This document shows positions 39,115 through 47,175 of a stretch of DNA of 64,000 bases, one piece after another (positions within the stretch are counted from its first letter, which is position 1; each line of letters opens with the position of its first letter). A program made the position numbers and the translations under genes. The notes beneath the pieces were generated by a model, which worked only from the letters and a program-made list of their open reading frames with translations, was not told the DNA's origin and ran no database searches. Source of the DNA: DAISKN01 sp963716925 (lineage in GTDB: Bacteria > Acidobacteriota > Vicinamibacteria > Marinacidobacterales > SMYC01); contig CAVQUX010000010.1 in NCBI GenBank assembly GCA_963716925.1, forward strand, positions 434,001 through 498,000, written 5' to 3'.

Positions 39115-40893
39115 TTGAAGCGCCTGGTCATCAAGAAAGGAGAGGAGATCCAGCGAAGGGAGGTCGGCGCCACTTCGCTCACGGTAGGGCGGGACCCGTC
39201 CTGCGAAATTCACGTCGACGACCCGAGTCTCTCGCGCAGGCACGGGATGTTCGAGCCGACCCCGACCGGCGTCCGCTTCGTCGATCTGGGCAGCCGCAAC
39301 GGAAGCTGGGTCAACCTCCAGAAGGTCAAGGAGGCGGAGCTCAAGCCCGGCGATACGGTACGCATGGGTTCGCTTCTCATCACCTATGCCTACGACGCCC
39401 CGCCGCCCCCGCCGCCGAAGCCCGCGGCGCCGCCCCCGGTTGCGAGCGAGGCCAACGACTCGGCGACGGTGATCGTCTCGACGAAAGCCCCGTCGAAGCC
39501 CGCCAACCCGCCGGTCCAGGAAGCGAAGATCGACGCCGAGAGCACCGTTCTCCTGTCGCGAGAAGCTGCGAAGCCGCCGATCGAGCAAGCCAAGACCGAC
39601 GACGAGAGGACCGTTCTTCTGTCCCGGGAGAGCAAGAAGCCGCCGGATACGGGGACGATGCTGTTCCGACCCGAAGCCGCGCCCAAGCCCAAAGCCCCCG
39701 ACACCGCGCGCTTCACCCCCGGGGTCCCCTCTCCAGCGCCCCCTCCGGCGCCGGGCGCGGCCGCCGCGGAAGTTTCGATCGACGACACTCCTCCCAAGGG
39801 GTCGTGGACGGTGCGACATGCTCTGGTCGTCCTCGGGGTCGCGCTCACGGTGTACCTCGTGCTCGCGCTCCCGCTCGTTCGAACGCTCGGAAATGCCCTT
39901 CGCGAGGAATCCCTGCGACGCGGTCGGGTGCTCCTCGATTTGCTCACCGCCGCGAATGCCACCGCGGTGGCCGAGGGACGCGCGCGGGATCTGCAGGTGG
40001 AGATGGTCACGCGGGAAGAGCGCGTGAAGGAAGCCTTCATTCTGGATCTCCAGGGGAAGGTGCTGGCGCCGTCGAGCCGGGTCGATGAGACGTTCAAGAC
40101 CATCGACGGAATCCAGCCGACGCTCGAGGAGATCCGAACGTTCTACCTGGGGCGGCGCGGGAACGGCGATTACGTGATGGTCGAGCCGATTCTGGACCGC
40201 GGACGGAGGATCGGCATCGCGCTCCTCGTCTACGAGGTCGCGACGGCATCGGGCAGCTGGGCGGTCGCGGTGCTGTTCCTGGGACTTCTCGTTCTGATGC
40301 TCGCGGTCCTGGTCGCGGTGGTCATGGCGAAGCGGTTCACGCTCGAGCCCATCGCCGCGCTCCGGGACGACGTCGAGGCGGTCGTCAAGGGAGACGCCCC
40401 GCGGGTCCCTCTGGCGCAAGCATTCGCCGAACTCTCCGAGATCGCGAAGAGCGTCAACCGACTCATCGAGCGGGCTCCGGCGCTCGCCCCGTCCGCCCCC
40501 TCAATCCGGGTGGCCTCGCCCGCGACACCCGCGCCCAGACTCCCCGCGCCCTCGGACACGCGCGCGACGCCGATCCCGAAGGCTCCTGCCCCCGCGCCGC
40601 CTCCACCACCCGCCGACGGAGCCTCTCTCTGGGTCGATGCCGGGTTCATGGTGATCCGTGCGGAGCCTCGGGCAGCGGAGCTCCTGGGCGGAAGCCCCGA
40701 GGGACTCGAGGGGCGTCACGTGATCGAGGCGATCAAGGACGAAAAGATCCTCGGGGCGGTCCTGGACTCCCTGAACGCTCTCGAGGACGCGCCCGGAACC
40801 GTTGCCTCGGTGGACACCCCGTCCGGACCTTTGGCTATCAGCGCCACCCGGGATGGTGACCGGGTCCTGGTGAGCTTGAAACCGAGCGTCTAG
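39115..40893 (+). CDS. FHA - TM - sensor - TM - HAMP-like membrane receptor
   Basis: 592 residues from a TTG after GGGAG. The FHA domain spans ~1-92 with LTVGRDPSCEIHVDD, SLSRRHGMF and DLGSRNGSWVN (phosphothreonine-binding R26, S40, R41-H43, N62). A Pro-rich linker 95-225 repeats an acidic-T-V/M-L-L motif four times (SATVIV, STVLLSRE, RTVLLSRE, GTMLFRPE). A membrane helix ~236-255, extracytoplasmic sensor ~256-378, second helix ~382-405, HAMP-like linker and a C-terminal PAS-like domain follow. There is no kinase or output domain. It may transmit an outside signal to the pilus machinery through phosphopeptide binding. Confidence 0.72.
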   Translation: MKRLVIKKGEEIQRREVGATSLTVGRDPSCEIHVDDPSLSRRHGMFEPTPTGVRFVDLGSRNGSWVNLQKVKEAELKPGDTVRMGSLLITYAYDAPPPPPPKPAAPPPVASEANDSATVIVSTKAPSKPANPPVQEAKIDAESTVLLSREAAKPPIEQAKTDDERTVLLSRESKKPPDTGTMLFRPEAAPKPKAPDTARFTPGVPSPAPPPAPGAAAAEVSIDDTPPKGSWTVRHALVVLGVALTVYLVLALPLVRTLGNALREESLRRGRVLLDLLTAANATAVAEGRARDLQVEMVTREERVKEAFILDLQGKVLAPSSRVDETFKTIDGIQPTLEEIRTFYLGRRGNGDYVMVEPILDRGRRIGIALLVYEVATASGSWAVAVLFLGLLVLMLAVLVAVVMAKRFTLEPIAALRDDVEAVVKGDAPRVPLAQAFAELSEIAKSVNRLIERAPALAPSAPSIRVASPATPAPRLPAPSDTRATPIPKAPAPAPPPPPADGASLWVDAGFMVIRAEPRAAELLGGSPEGLEGRHVIEAIKDEKILGAVLDSLNALEDAPGTVASVDTPSGPLAISATRDGDRVLVSLKPSV

Positions 40894-40933
40894 ATACGGG
40901 ACAATAGTTTAAAGATTATTCCCCGCAGCCGCT

Positions 40934-40959
40934 ACGAGCCGCGCGAGGAGCGCGGCGAG
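40934..40959. repeat. 26-bp GC-rich direct repeat, copy 1
   Basis: These bases are identical to 41011-41036 (core GCCGCGCGAGGAGCGCGGCG) and largely complementary to 63064-63088. The gap 40894-41045 consists mostly of these repeats and a hairpin GGGGCCC...GGGCCCC at about 40968-40984. Confidence 0.75.
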
Positions 40960-41010
40960 CGAACAGCGGGGCCCGGAGGGCCCCATCCTCCCCGAGCGGA
41001 GAGCGAGGGA

Positions 41011-41036
41011 ACGAGCCGCGCGAGGAGCGCGGCGAG
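41011..41036. repeat. 26-bp GC-rich direct repeat, copy 2
   Basis: Identical to 40934-40959 and ending ten bases before the ATG of the next FHA gene. The GAGGAGCG core is not at a position to act as its ribosome binding site. Confidence 0.75.
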
Positions 41037-41045
41037 TAATAAGAA

Positions 41046-42083
41046 ATGGTCGAGAAAACGCTGAGCGCCGCGGATCTTCCGCGGCTGGTCGTGCAGCTTC
41101 CCGATGGGAAGGAGGTGCACCATTCCGTCGTCGGAAGCGAGATCACCATCGGCCGCGATCCGTCGAACCGCATTCCCATCTCCGACCAGTTCGTCAGCAA
41201 GTTCCACGCGAAGCTCCTGATCTCTCAGTCGAGCATCACCCTGGTGGACCTGGGAAGCGCGAACAAGACCTACGTCAACGGGGAGCCCATTCGCGAGGCC
41301 GCGGTGAAGTACGGGGACGAGCTGCAGTTCGCGGGAGTGCGCTGCCGTCTTCTCGCGCCCGACGCGGAGCAGAAACCGGTGAGGTCCGCGCCTCCGCCCC
41401 CGGCCCCGAGAGCCGCCGCGAGCGCGCCCCGACCCGGTGCTCCGCCGCCACCGCAGCCCTCGGTCGCCCGTGCCCCCGCGATCAAACCGAAGGCTGCGGC
41501 GCCTCAAGCCCGATCGGCTCCGCCCAAGATCGAAGCCGATCCCATGAAACGGCTCCTCCGCATCGGAGGACTTCTCATCGCGGTCTCGGTGGCACTCGCC
41601 GTTCTGCTGCGAGTTCTCCTCGTACCCTCGGGCGACCCGCCCGCGTCCGACGGCGCTCAGGCCACGAAGACGTCGACCCCCGCATCGACCACGGCTCCGG
41701 CGGTGGAGACGGCGACGCCGCCTCCGGCCGAAACGCGGCCGCCTGCCGCGACCAGCGCAGCGTCCACGGCCGAGGAGCACTTCGAACAGGCGCTCTCGTT
41801 CCTCGATACCGGGAGGCTGAAGGAGGCCCGGGGCTCTTTTCAGAAAGTGCTCGAGCTCGACCCCGACAACGCCCGCGCCAAGACCCGGCTCAGTCTCCTC
41901 GAGGAGGAGATCGCGCAGAAGGCCGATCGGCATTTCGGAAACGCCCGGCAGGCCTTCCAGTACCTGCGGTACGAGGAGGCGATCGGGGAATGGGAGCTGT
42001 TCCTGACTCTCGCGGATCCGTCGGACGTGCGCTATACGGAGGCCGAGCAGGGCATCCAGCAGGCGAAGGCGAAGCTCAGGTAG
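41046..42083 (+). CDS. FHA - TM - TPR protein
   Basis: 345 residues. FHA domain ~10-105 with ITIGRDPSNRIPISD, VSKFHAKLL and DLGSANKTYVNG. A Pro/Ala-rich linker follows, then one membrane helix ~177-193 (GGLLIAVSVALAVLLRVLL), a second Thr/Pro-rich linker outside, and C-terminal TPR-like helices (EEHFEQALSFLDTGRLKEARGSFQKVLELDPDNARA). The FHA part faces the cytoplasm and the TPR part the periplasm, so it could couple cytoplasmic phosphorylation to periplasmic assembly. Twelve bases separate it from the next FHA gene. Confidence 0.78.
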   Translation: MVEKTLSAADLPRLVVQLPDGKEVHHSVVGSEITIGRDPSNRIPISDQFVSKFHAKLLISQSSITLVDLGSANKTYVNGEPIREAAVKYGDELQFAGVRCRLLAPDAEQKPVRSAPPPPAPRAAASAPRPGAPPPPQPSVARAPAIKPKAAAPQARSAPPKIEADPMKRLLRIGGLLIAVSVALAVLLRVLLVPSGDPPASDGAQATKTSTPASTTAPAVETATPPPAETRPPAATSAASTAEEHFEQALSFLDTGRLKEARGSFQKVLELDPDNARAKTRLSLLEEEIAQKADRHFGNARQAFQYLRYEEAIGEWELFLTLADPSDVRYTEAEQGIQQAKAKLR

Positions 42084-42095
42084 GCGCAGGAGGAT

Positions 42096-43928
42096 ATGGC
42101 CAAGATCGTCGTGCTCAAAGCGGGAAAGGTCGAGTTGGAGCGCGCGCTCGGATCCGAACCGCTATCGATCGGCCGCGACGCCGCGAACGACATCCCCCTC
42201 GCCGATTCCGCGGTGTCGCGGCGGCACGCGCGCATCGAGGCCACGTCCGCGGGGGCCTATCGAATCGTCGATCTCGAGAGCGGCAACGGGATCCTGCATC
42301 AGGGGCGGCGAGTCGATTCCCTCGCCCTCTACCCGGGCTGCGAAGTCGAGATCGGAGGCGCCGTCCTTCGATTCGAGAGCAACGTCGCCGTGCCCGCGCT
42401 GGTGCTGATCGGCGGCGCCCCTCAGCGCTCGTACCCTCTCATCACCGAGGAGACCGTTCTCGGGCGCGCTCCGGGGAATCCGATCGCCATCCCCGACCCG
42501 CTGGTCTCGAGCCGCCACATGAAGATCGTGCGTCGGGGAGAAGTCTACGCCGCGATCGATCTCGAGAGCGAGAACGGCACCCGAGTGAACGGGGTCAAGG
42601 TGACCTCCCGGGAGTTGAAGCAGGGCGACCAGATTCAGGTGGGCGGGTTCACTTTCTATTTCGCGCTCGACGGGGTCGTCCCCGCGCCCGAGTCCATCAA
42701 GATCATCCAGCCGGCGCTGACGCCGTCGACTCCTCCGCCGCCCGTGCCCCCGGTATCCGTGTCCTCGCCGGCGGCGAAACTCCCCCCGGCCAAGGCCGCG
42801 GCGTCCTCGTCCCGTCCTCGGCTGCTGCTGATCGCGGCGGGCCTGGGACTCGTCCTGGTTCTGCTCGTCGCGGTGCTCCTGCTGCGATCGCCCGACGAGT
42901 CCACCGAGCGGGAGTTCCAGGAAGTCTTTCAAGCCGACTTGAACGCCGAAGAGAAGGCTCGCATCGAGGAGTACCTGACGCGCGCCAAGGAGTACGAGAC
43001 CGCGGGGAACCTGTCCCTCGCCCTCGAGCAGTACCAGAAGGTTCTGATCCTCGACGAGACGCATCACCTCGCACAGGCGGAGGTCGCGAGGCTCGAGGAG
43101 GCAGCGGCCGCGGAGACTCAGGTCCGCGCCGAGCGCGAGCGCCTCGACCGCGAACGCTCGGCGCAGGTGGCCTCGCTCGTGGAACGGGCGACGAGCCTTT
43201 CGGGCGAAGCGAAGTTCGACGAGGCGAGAACGGTGCTCCAGGAAGCGAAAGCGCTCTCTCCCGACAGCGACTTCCTGAAGACGAAGCTCGTCGAGTCGCA
43301 CCTCGCCGAGGGGGACTATTTCAAGAGTCGAAACGGGCAGCGGGCCCGGACCGCCTACGAGCAGGCGCTCGCGCTCGATCCCGAGAACGCCGCCGCCCGG
43401 CGCGGTCTCGCCGGGATGGACGAGAACCGGCGCGCTTCCCAGCAGCGGCAGAAGCGGATCGACGATCTCACGGCGCAGGGTATGTCCCAGCTCCAGAAAG
43501 AGGACTTCCAGTCGGCCTACGCGTCGTTCTCGGAAGTGCTGAAGCTCGATCCCCAGAACGCGCGCGCCCGGGAGTTCCGCGATCAGGCGAGCCATCTCCT
43601 CGAGGCGAAGCTCGATCCGATGTACGACGAGGGCGTGCGGCTCTACAACGCCGGGGAGCTCGCCCCGGCGATGGCCCAATTCCAGCGCGTTCTCGACCTC
43701 AATCCCGACCACGCCGCCACCAAGGCGTTCATGGCCGATGCCCTCGAGAAGGTCCGCACCGAAGCGGTCGAGATCTACAAGCGCGCCTACATCTACGAGG
43801 GGCTGGGAAAGCTCCGCGACGCCCGGGATCTCTATCGACAGTGCCTGGCGCTCCTTCCCAATCCCCGCGAGGAGTACCACCAGAAAGCGCAGCAGCGGAT
43901 CGCCGATCTGGACCGCAAGCTCCAGTAG
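42096..43928 (+). CDS. Double-FHA - TM - TPR protein
   Basis: 610 residues. Two FHA domains in tandem: first ~1-98 (LSIGRDAANDIPLAD, VSRRHARIE, DLESGNGILHQG), second ~100-195 (TVLGRAPGNPIAIPD, VSSRHMKIV, DLESENGTRVNG). A Pro-rich linker, one membrane helix at ~247-265 (LLLIAAGLGLVLVLLVAVLLL) and a long TPR region follow, with repeats such as AGNLSLALEQYQKVLILDE and AGELAPAMAQFQRVLDLNP. Same topology as its upstream neighbour, evidently a duplicated and extended version. Confidence 0.8.
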   Translation: MAKIVVLKAGKVELERALGSEPLSIGRDAANDIPLADSAVSRRHARIEATSAGAYRIVDLESGNGILHQGRRVDSLALYPGCEVEIGGAVLRFESNVAVPALVLIGGAPQRSYPLITEETVLGRAPGNPIAIPDPLVSSRHMKIVRRGEVYAAIDLESENGTRVNGVKVTSRELKQGDQIQVGGFTFYFALDGVVPAPESIKIIQPALTPSTPPPPVPPVSVSSPAAKLPPAKAAASSSRPRLLLIAAGLGLVLVLLVAVLLLRSPDESTEREFQEVFQADLNAEEKARIEEYLTRAKEYETAGNLSLALEQYQKVLILDETHHLAQAEVARLEEAAAAETQVRAERERLDRERSAQVASLVERATSLSGEAKFDEARTVLQEAKALSPDSDFLKTKLVESHLAEGDYFKSRNGQRARTAYEQALALDPENAAARRGLAGMDENRRASQQRQKRIDDLTAQGMSQLQKEDFQSAYASFSEVLKLDPQNARAREFRDQASHLLEAKLDPMYDEGVRLYNAGELAPAMAQFQRVLDLNPDHAATKAFMADALEKVRTEAVEIYKRAYIYEGLGKLRDARDLYRQCLALLPNPREEYHQKAQQRIADLDRKLQ

Positions 43929-43935
43929 CTTCGCG

Positions 43936-45744
43936 ATGAACCACGCCGAGTTCGAGCAGGCGGTAACCGACAGGCTGGTTCACTACGGCTACATCCAGGC
44001 GCCTTTGGTGTCCCGCGCCCGGGCGTTTCACCAGACGCGCCCGATGAGCTTCCTCCGGGCCCTCCTCGAGCTCAAGCTGACGTCGGCCGACGTCCTGGGC
44101 GCGGTGGTCGAGGAGGTCGCGGGAACGGGGATCGTCGATCCCTCGCTCCTGACCGTCTATCCCGAGTACATCGAGACGGTTTCCAAGCTCATTCCGAAGG
44201 AGCTGGTGAAGGAAGCGCTCCTGTTCCCGGTGCAATCGGAGCTCAACGCGATCCGGGTGGCGATGCTCAACCCCACGGACCGGCGGCTGATCTCGGCGCT
44301 CGAAGCGGTCTCCGGTTGCCGCATCCACGCCGTCGCCGGTCTGGAGCATACGATTGCGGCCGCGATCACCCAGCACTATGGAGCCGCGCTCAACGGCCTC
44401 CCCAAGGCGGCCTCCGATCTCGACGAAGCCCTGAAGCTCGTCGACTCCATCGTGAAAGCACGCCTCGACGCCCCCATGAGCGTCTACTCGGACGCGGCCG
44501 TCGCGCTCGTGAATCGCAACCGCGACAGGATCCGCGCCGATGCCGGGGCGCTCGAGGCTATCGTTCGCGATCCCGAGCTGATCCGCTTCGTCCACCAGTT
44601 GCTGCTTCGTCTCGTGCTCGCGGGTGCCAGCGACGTTCATTTCGAGCCCCTCGAGACGGTGTTCCGGGTTCGAGCCCGCATCGACGGAGCGATGCGAACC
44701 GCCTTCAGCTTCCCCACACCGGTAGCCCTCGCGGTGGTCGCCCGTCTGAAAGTGATGGCGGGCGTTTCCATGAAGCCCGCGACCGAGCCCCTCGACGCCC
44801 GCATCAGCTACGACCTCGTCTGGGGGAAGGACGTCGACTTCCGGTTCTCCAGCCTTCCCTCGCTCTTCGGCGAGAAGATCGTTCTGCGGGCCCTCGACCG
44901 TTCCCGCAAGCGCCAGGGCCTGAACGAGCTCGGCTTCGATCCCGAGACTCTCGAGCGCGTGCGGGAGGCGGCGGAGCGGCCGAACGGGCTTCTCCTGGTG
45001 ACCGGTCCGACGGGCAGCGGAAAGACGTCGACGCTCTACGCTCTCGTCGAGCATCTCAACAACGACGACGTCAACATCGTCTCCGCCGAGGATCCCGTGG
45101 AGTCGAAGATCGCGGGGGTCACGCAGGTTCACTGCGGCGAGGAGACGGGAATCACCTTCGCCTCGGCCCTCCGGAGCTTCCTGCGGCAGGACCCCGATGT
45201 CATCCTGGTCGGCGAGATCCGCGACCAGGAGACCGCGGACATCGCCCTCAAGGCATCGCTCACCGGCCACCTGGTGATGTCGACGCTGCACACCAACGAC
45301 GCGCCGAGCACCATCCTCCGTCTCCTCAACATGGATCTCGACCCGTTCATGGTCGGATCCGCCGTGCGCCTGGTCCTCGCCCAGAGGCTCGTGCGGCGGC
45401 TCTGCCCCAAGTGCAAGAAGCCCGCGGCGCCGAGGACCACGGCTTCCTTCACCGCCCGCGAGAGCGCTATTCTGAAGGGTGCGGCGCTGTTCGAGCCCGG
45501 AGAGTGCCCGGATTGCGGGGGCACCGGCTATCGCGGGCGTCGCGGAATCTACGAGGCACTGGTAGTGACGGACGAGCTCGAAGACCTGATCGCGAAGAAA
45601 GCCTCCGTCGTCGAGCTGCGGGAGCTCGCGATGAAACAGGGAATGAAAAGCCTTCGGGAGAGCGGGCTCGGGGTCGCCGCCCGAGGGGAGACCAGCCTGG
45701 ACGAAGTGCTGGCGAACACCGTGGGGGAGGCGCCGGGAACATGA
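43936..45744 (+). CDS. GspE/PilB-type secretion ATPase (second ATPase of the Tad cluster)
   Basis: 602 residues. An N-terminal MshEN/GspE-N domain (~1-150) is followed by the T2SS-E ATPase: SDVHFEPLETVFRVRARIDG, Walker A TGPTGSGKTSTLYAL at ~354-368, SAEDPVESKIAGVTQVHCG (Asp box), Walker B LRQDPDVILVGEIRDQETAD and LKASLTGHLVMSTLHTNDAP. A four-cysteine zinc site, CPKCKK and CPDCGGTGY, at ~488-530 is typical of GspE/PilB and absent from TadA. Its presence beside a complete TadA suggests a specialised role or a hybrid machine. Its stop overlaps the next ATG. Confidence 0.88.
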   Translation: MNHAEFEQAVTDRLVHYGYIQAPLVSRARAFHQTRPMSFLRALLELKLTSADVLGAVVEEVAGTGIVDPSLLTVYPEYIETVSKLIPKELVKEALLFPVQSELNAIRVAMLNPTDRRLISALEAVSGCRIHAVAGLEHTIAAAITQHYGAALNGLPKAASDLDEALKLVDSIVKARLDAPMSVYSDAAVALVNRNRDRIRADAGALEAIVRDPELIRFVHQLLLRLVLAGASDVHFEPLETVFRVRARIDGAMRTAFSFPTPVALAVVARLKVMAGVSMKPATEPLDARISYDLVWGKDVDFRFSSLPSLFGEKIVLRALDRSRKRQGLNELGFDPETLERVREAAERPNGLLLVTGPTGSGKTSTLYALVEHLNNDDVNIVSAEDPVESKIAGVTQVHCGEETGITFASALRSFLRQDPDVILVGEIRDQETADIALKASLTGHLVMSTLHTNDAPSTILRLLNMDLDPFMVGSAVRLVLAQRLVRRLCPKCKKPAAPRTTASFTARESAILKGAALFEPGECPDCGGTGYRGRRGIYEALVVTDELEDLIAKKASVVELRELAMKQGMKSLRESGLGVAARGETSLDEVLANTVGEAPGT

Positions 45745-47159
45745 GCGCGCTCGTTCTCGCCCTCGCGAGCTTCCTCCTCATCCAGGAAAAGACCGTCCCC
45801 CACCGGGGTCCTGGATTCACCGTCGCCTATCCGGAGAAGAACTCGAAGCTACAGCCGCCGAGCGCCGGAGTTCCCTTTCAGCTGGAGTACCGCAAGAACA
45901 ACATGGTCCGGCTCGAGATCGAGCAGCTGACCCAGCCCATCGACCTGGAGGACCAGACCTTCGCCGGCATCTTCATGGAGGTGCAGCTCGAGCGCCTGGC
46001 GGAGCGCGTGAGCCAGCCGCTCACATCGAAGACCATCCGCAAATACCCCTGGGGAACGGGGGTGGAGTTCGTGTACTTCGTGCCCGCGAGAAGCGGCAAG
46101 AAGAACGAGCGCGATCAGGTGACGGAGGTCGTGACCACCGTCGGTGAAAAGCTCTATCGGTTCACCACCTGGATTCCCGAGAAGGACCTTTCCAAAGTGG
46201 GCCCGACCCTGGGGCAGGTCGTCGCCAGCTTCTCGCCGGAGCGGGCCGCCCCCGTGGCCGCGGCGCCGACGACCGCTCCAACCGGCACCCGGTTCTCGCT
46301 CGCAGGGGTGGACGCCAGGATTCGCGACTACCGGGGACAGATCGATTCCGCGCCGCCGCTCAGCCCGGCCCTCGCCCACGCGAAGGCGGGCCTCGCCGAG
46401 AGCCTGGGATTGCGGGCCTACCTTACGCAGGGAGCCTCTTCTGCCGAGGTCGACGAGATCTCGCGCGCGGCCGAGGACGCGGTTCGCATCGCGCCAGAAG
46501 AGATCGCTTCCCAGCGCGCCCGCGCCTGGGCTGCCTATCACCGACAGCAGATGGTCGAGATGGAGCAGGCGATCCAGCAAGCGCTCCAACTGGATTCGAA
46601 AGACGCCGAGACCCATTTTCTCCACGCGCTCTGGTACGGATTCAACCCCGCGCGATCGGAAGCGATGGCCCGGGTCGCGCTCGAGGCCTATCCCGACCTC
46701 GCCCCCGCGCACTATGTCAAAGCGCTCGCGGACCGCCGCTCCGGCGATCTGGTCGAGGCCCGGCAATCTCTCGAACAGGCGGTCCGGATCGACCCCACGT
46801 TCACCCGCGCGAAGACGGAGCTCGCCGAGGTGCTCGACGAGGCGGAGGATTATCCCGCGGCGGCGGCCGTCTACCGGGAGCTTTCGCACTCGTCGCCCGG
46901 CGACGTGTCCCTGCACTTCCGTCTGGCGGTGGCGTCGCGAAAGGCGGGGCTCGTCGACGAGGCCATCTCCGAGTACCAGGCGGCGTTGAAGCTCGACTCC
47001 ACTCTCAGCGAGGCCCACTACAACCTGGCCGTCCTCTACGTGCGGGAAAAGCAGGCGCCCGATCTCGCCGCCCGGAGCTTCCAGCGGTTCCTCGAGCTCG
47101 ACCCCGAGAGCGAGCGCGCGGAATCCGTTCGCAAGTGGCTCCGCGAGAACCGGTACTGA
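45741..47159 (+). CDS. Exported TPR protein at the end of the Tad cluster
   Basis: 472 residues. N-terminal signal-like segment MSALVLALASFLLIQEK, a domain with FTVAYPEKNSKL and YPWGTGVEFVYFVPA (PsbP/DUF1795-like appearance), then seven or so TPRs from ~250 (AEDAVRIAPEEIASQRARAW, ALQLDSKDAETHFLHALWYG, EAISEYQAALKLDSTLSEAHYNLAVLY). The ATG overlaps the ATPase stop by four bases. A TadD-like pilotin or assembly-scaffold role is plausible from context. Confidence 0.72.
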   Translation: MSALVLALASFLLIQEKTVPHRGPGFTVAYPEKNSKLQPPSAGVPFQLEYRKNNMVRLEIEQLTQPIDLEDQTFAGIFMEVQLERLAERVSQPLTSKTIRKYPWGTGVEFVYFVPARSGKKNERDQVTEVVTTVGEKLYRFTTWIPEKDLSKVGPTLGQVVASFSPERAAPVAAAPTTAPTGTRFSLAGVDARIRDYRGQIDSAPPLSPALAHAKAGLAESLGLRAYLTQGASSAEVDEISRAAEDAVRIAPEEIASQRARAWAAYHRQQMVEMEQAIQQALQLDSKDAETHFLHALWYGFNPARSEAMARVALEAYPDLAPAHYVKALADRRSGDLVEARQSLEQAVRIDPTFTRAKTELAEVLDEAEDYPAAAAVYRELSHSSPGDVSLHFRLAVASRKAGLVDEAISEYQAALKLDSTLSEAHYNLAVLYVREKQAPDLAARSFQRFLELDPESERAESVRKWLRENRY

Positions 47160-47175
47160 AGCGCTTTCGTTCGGC

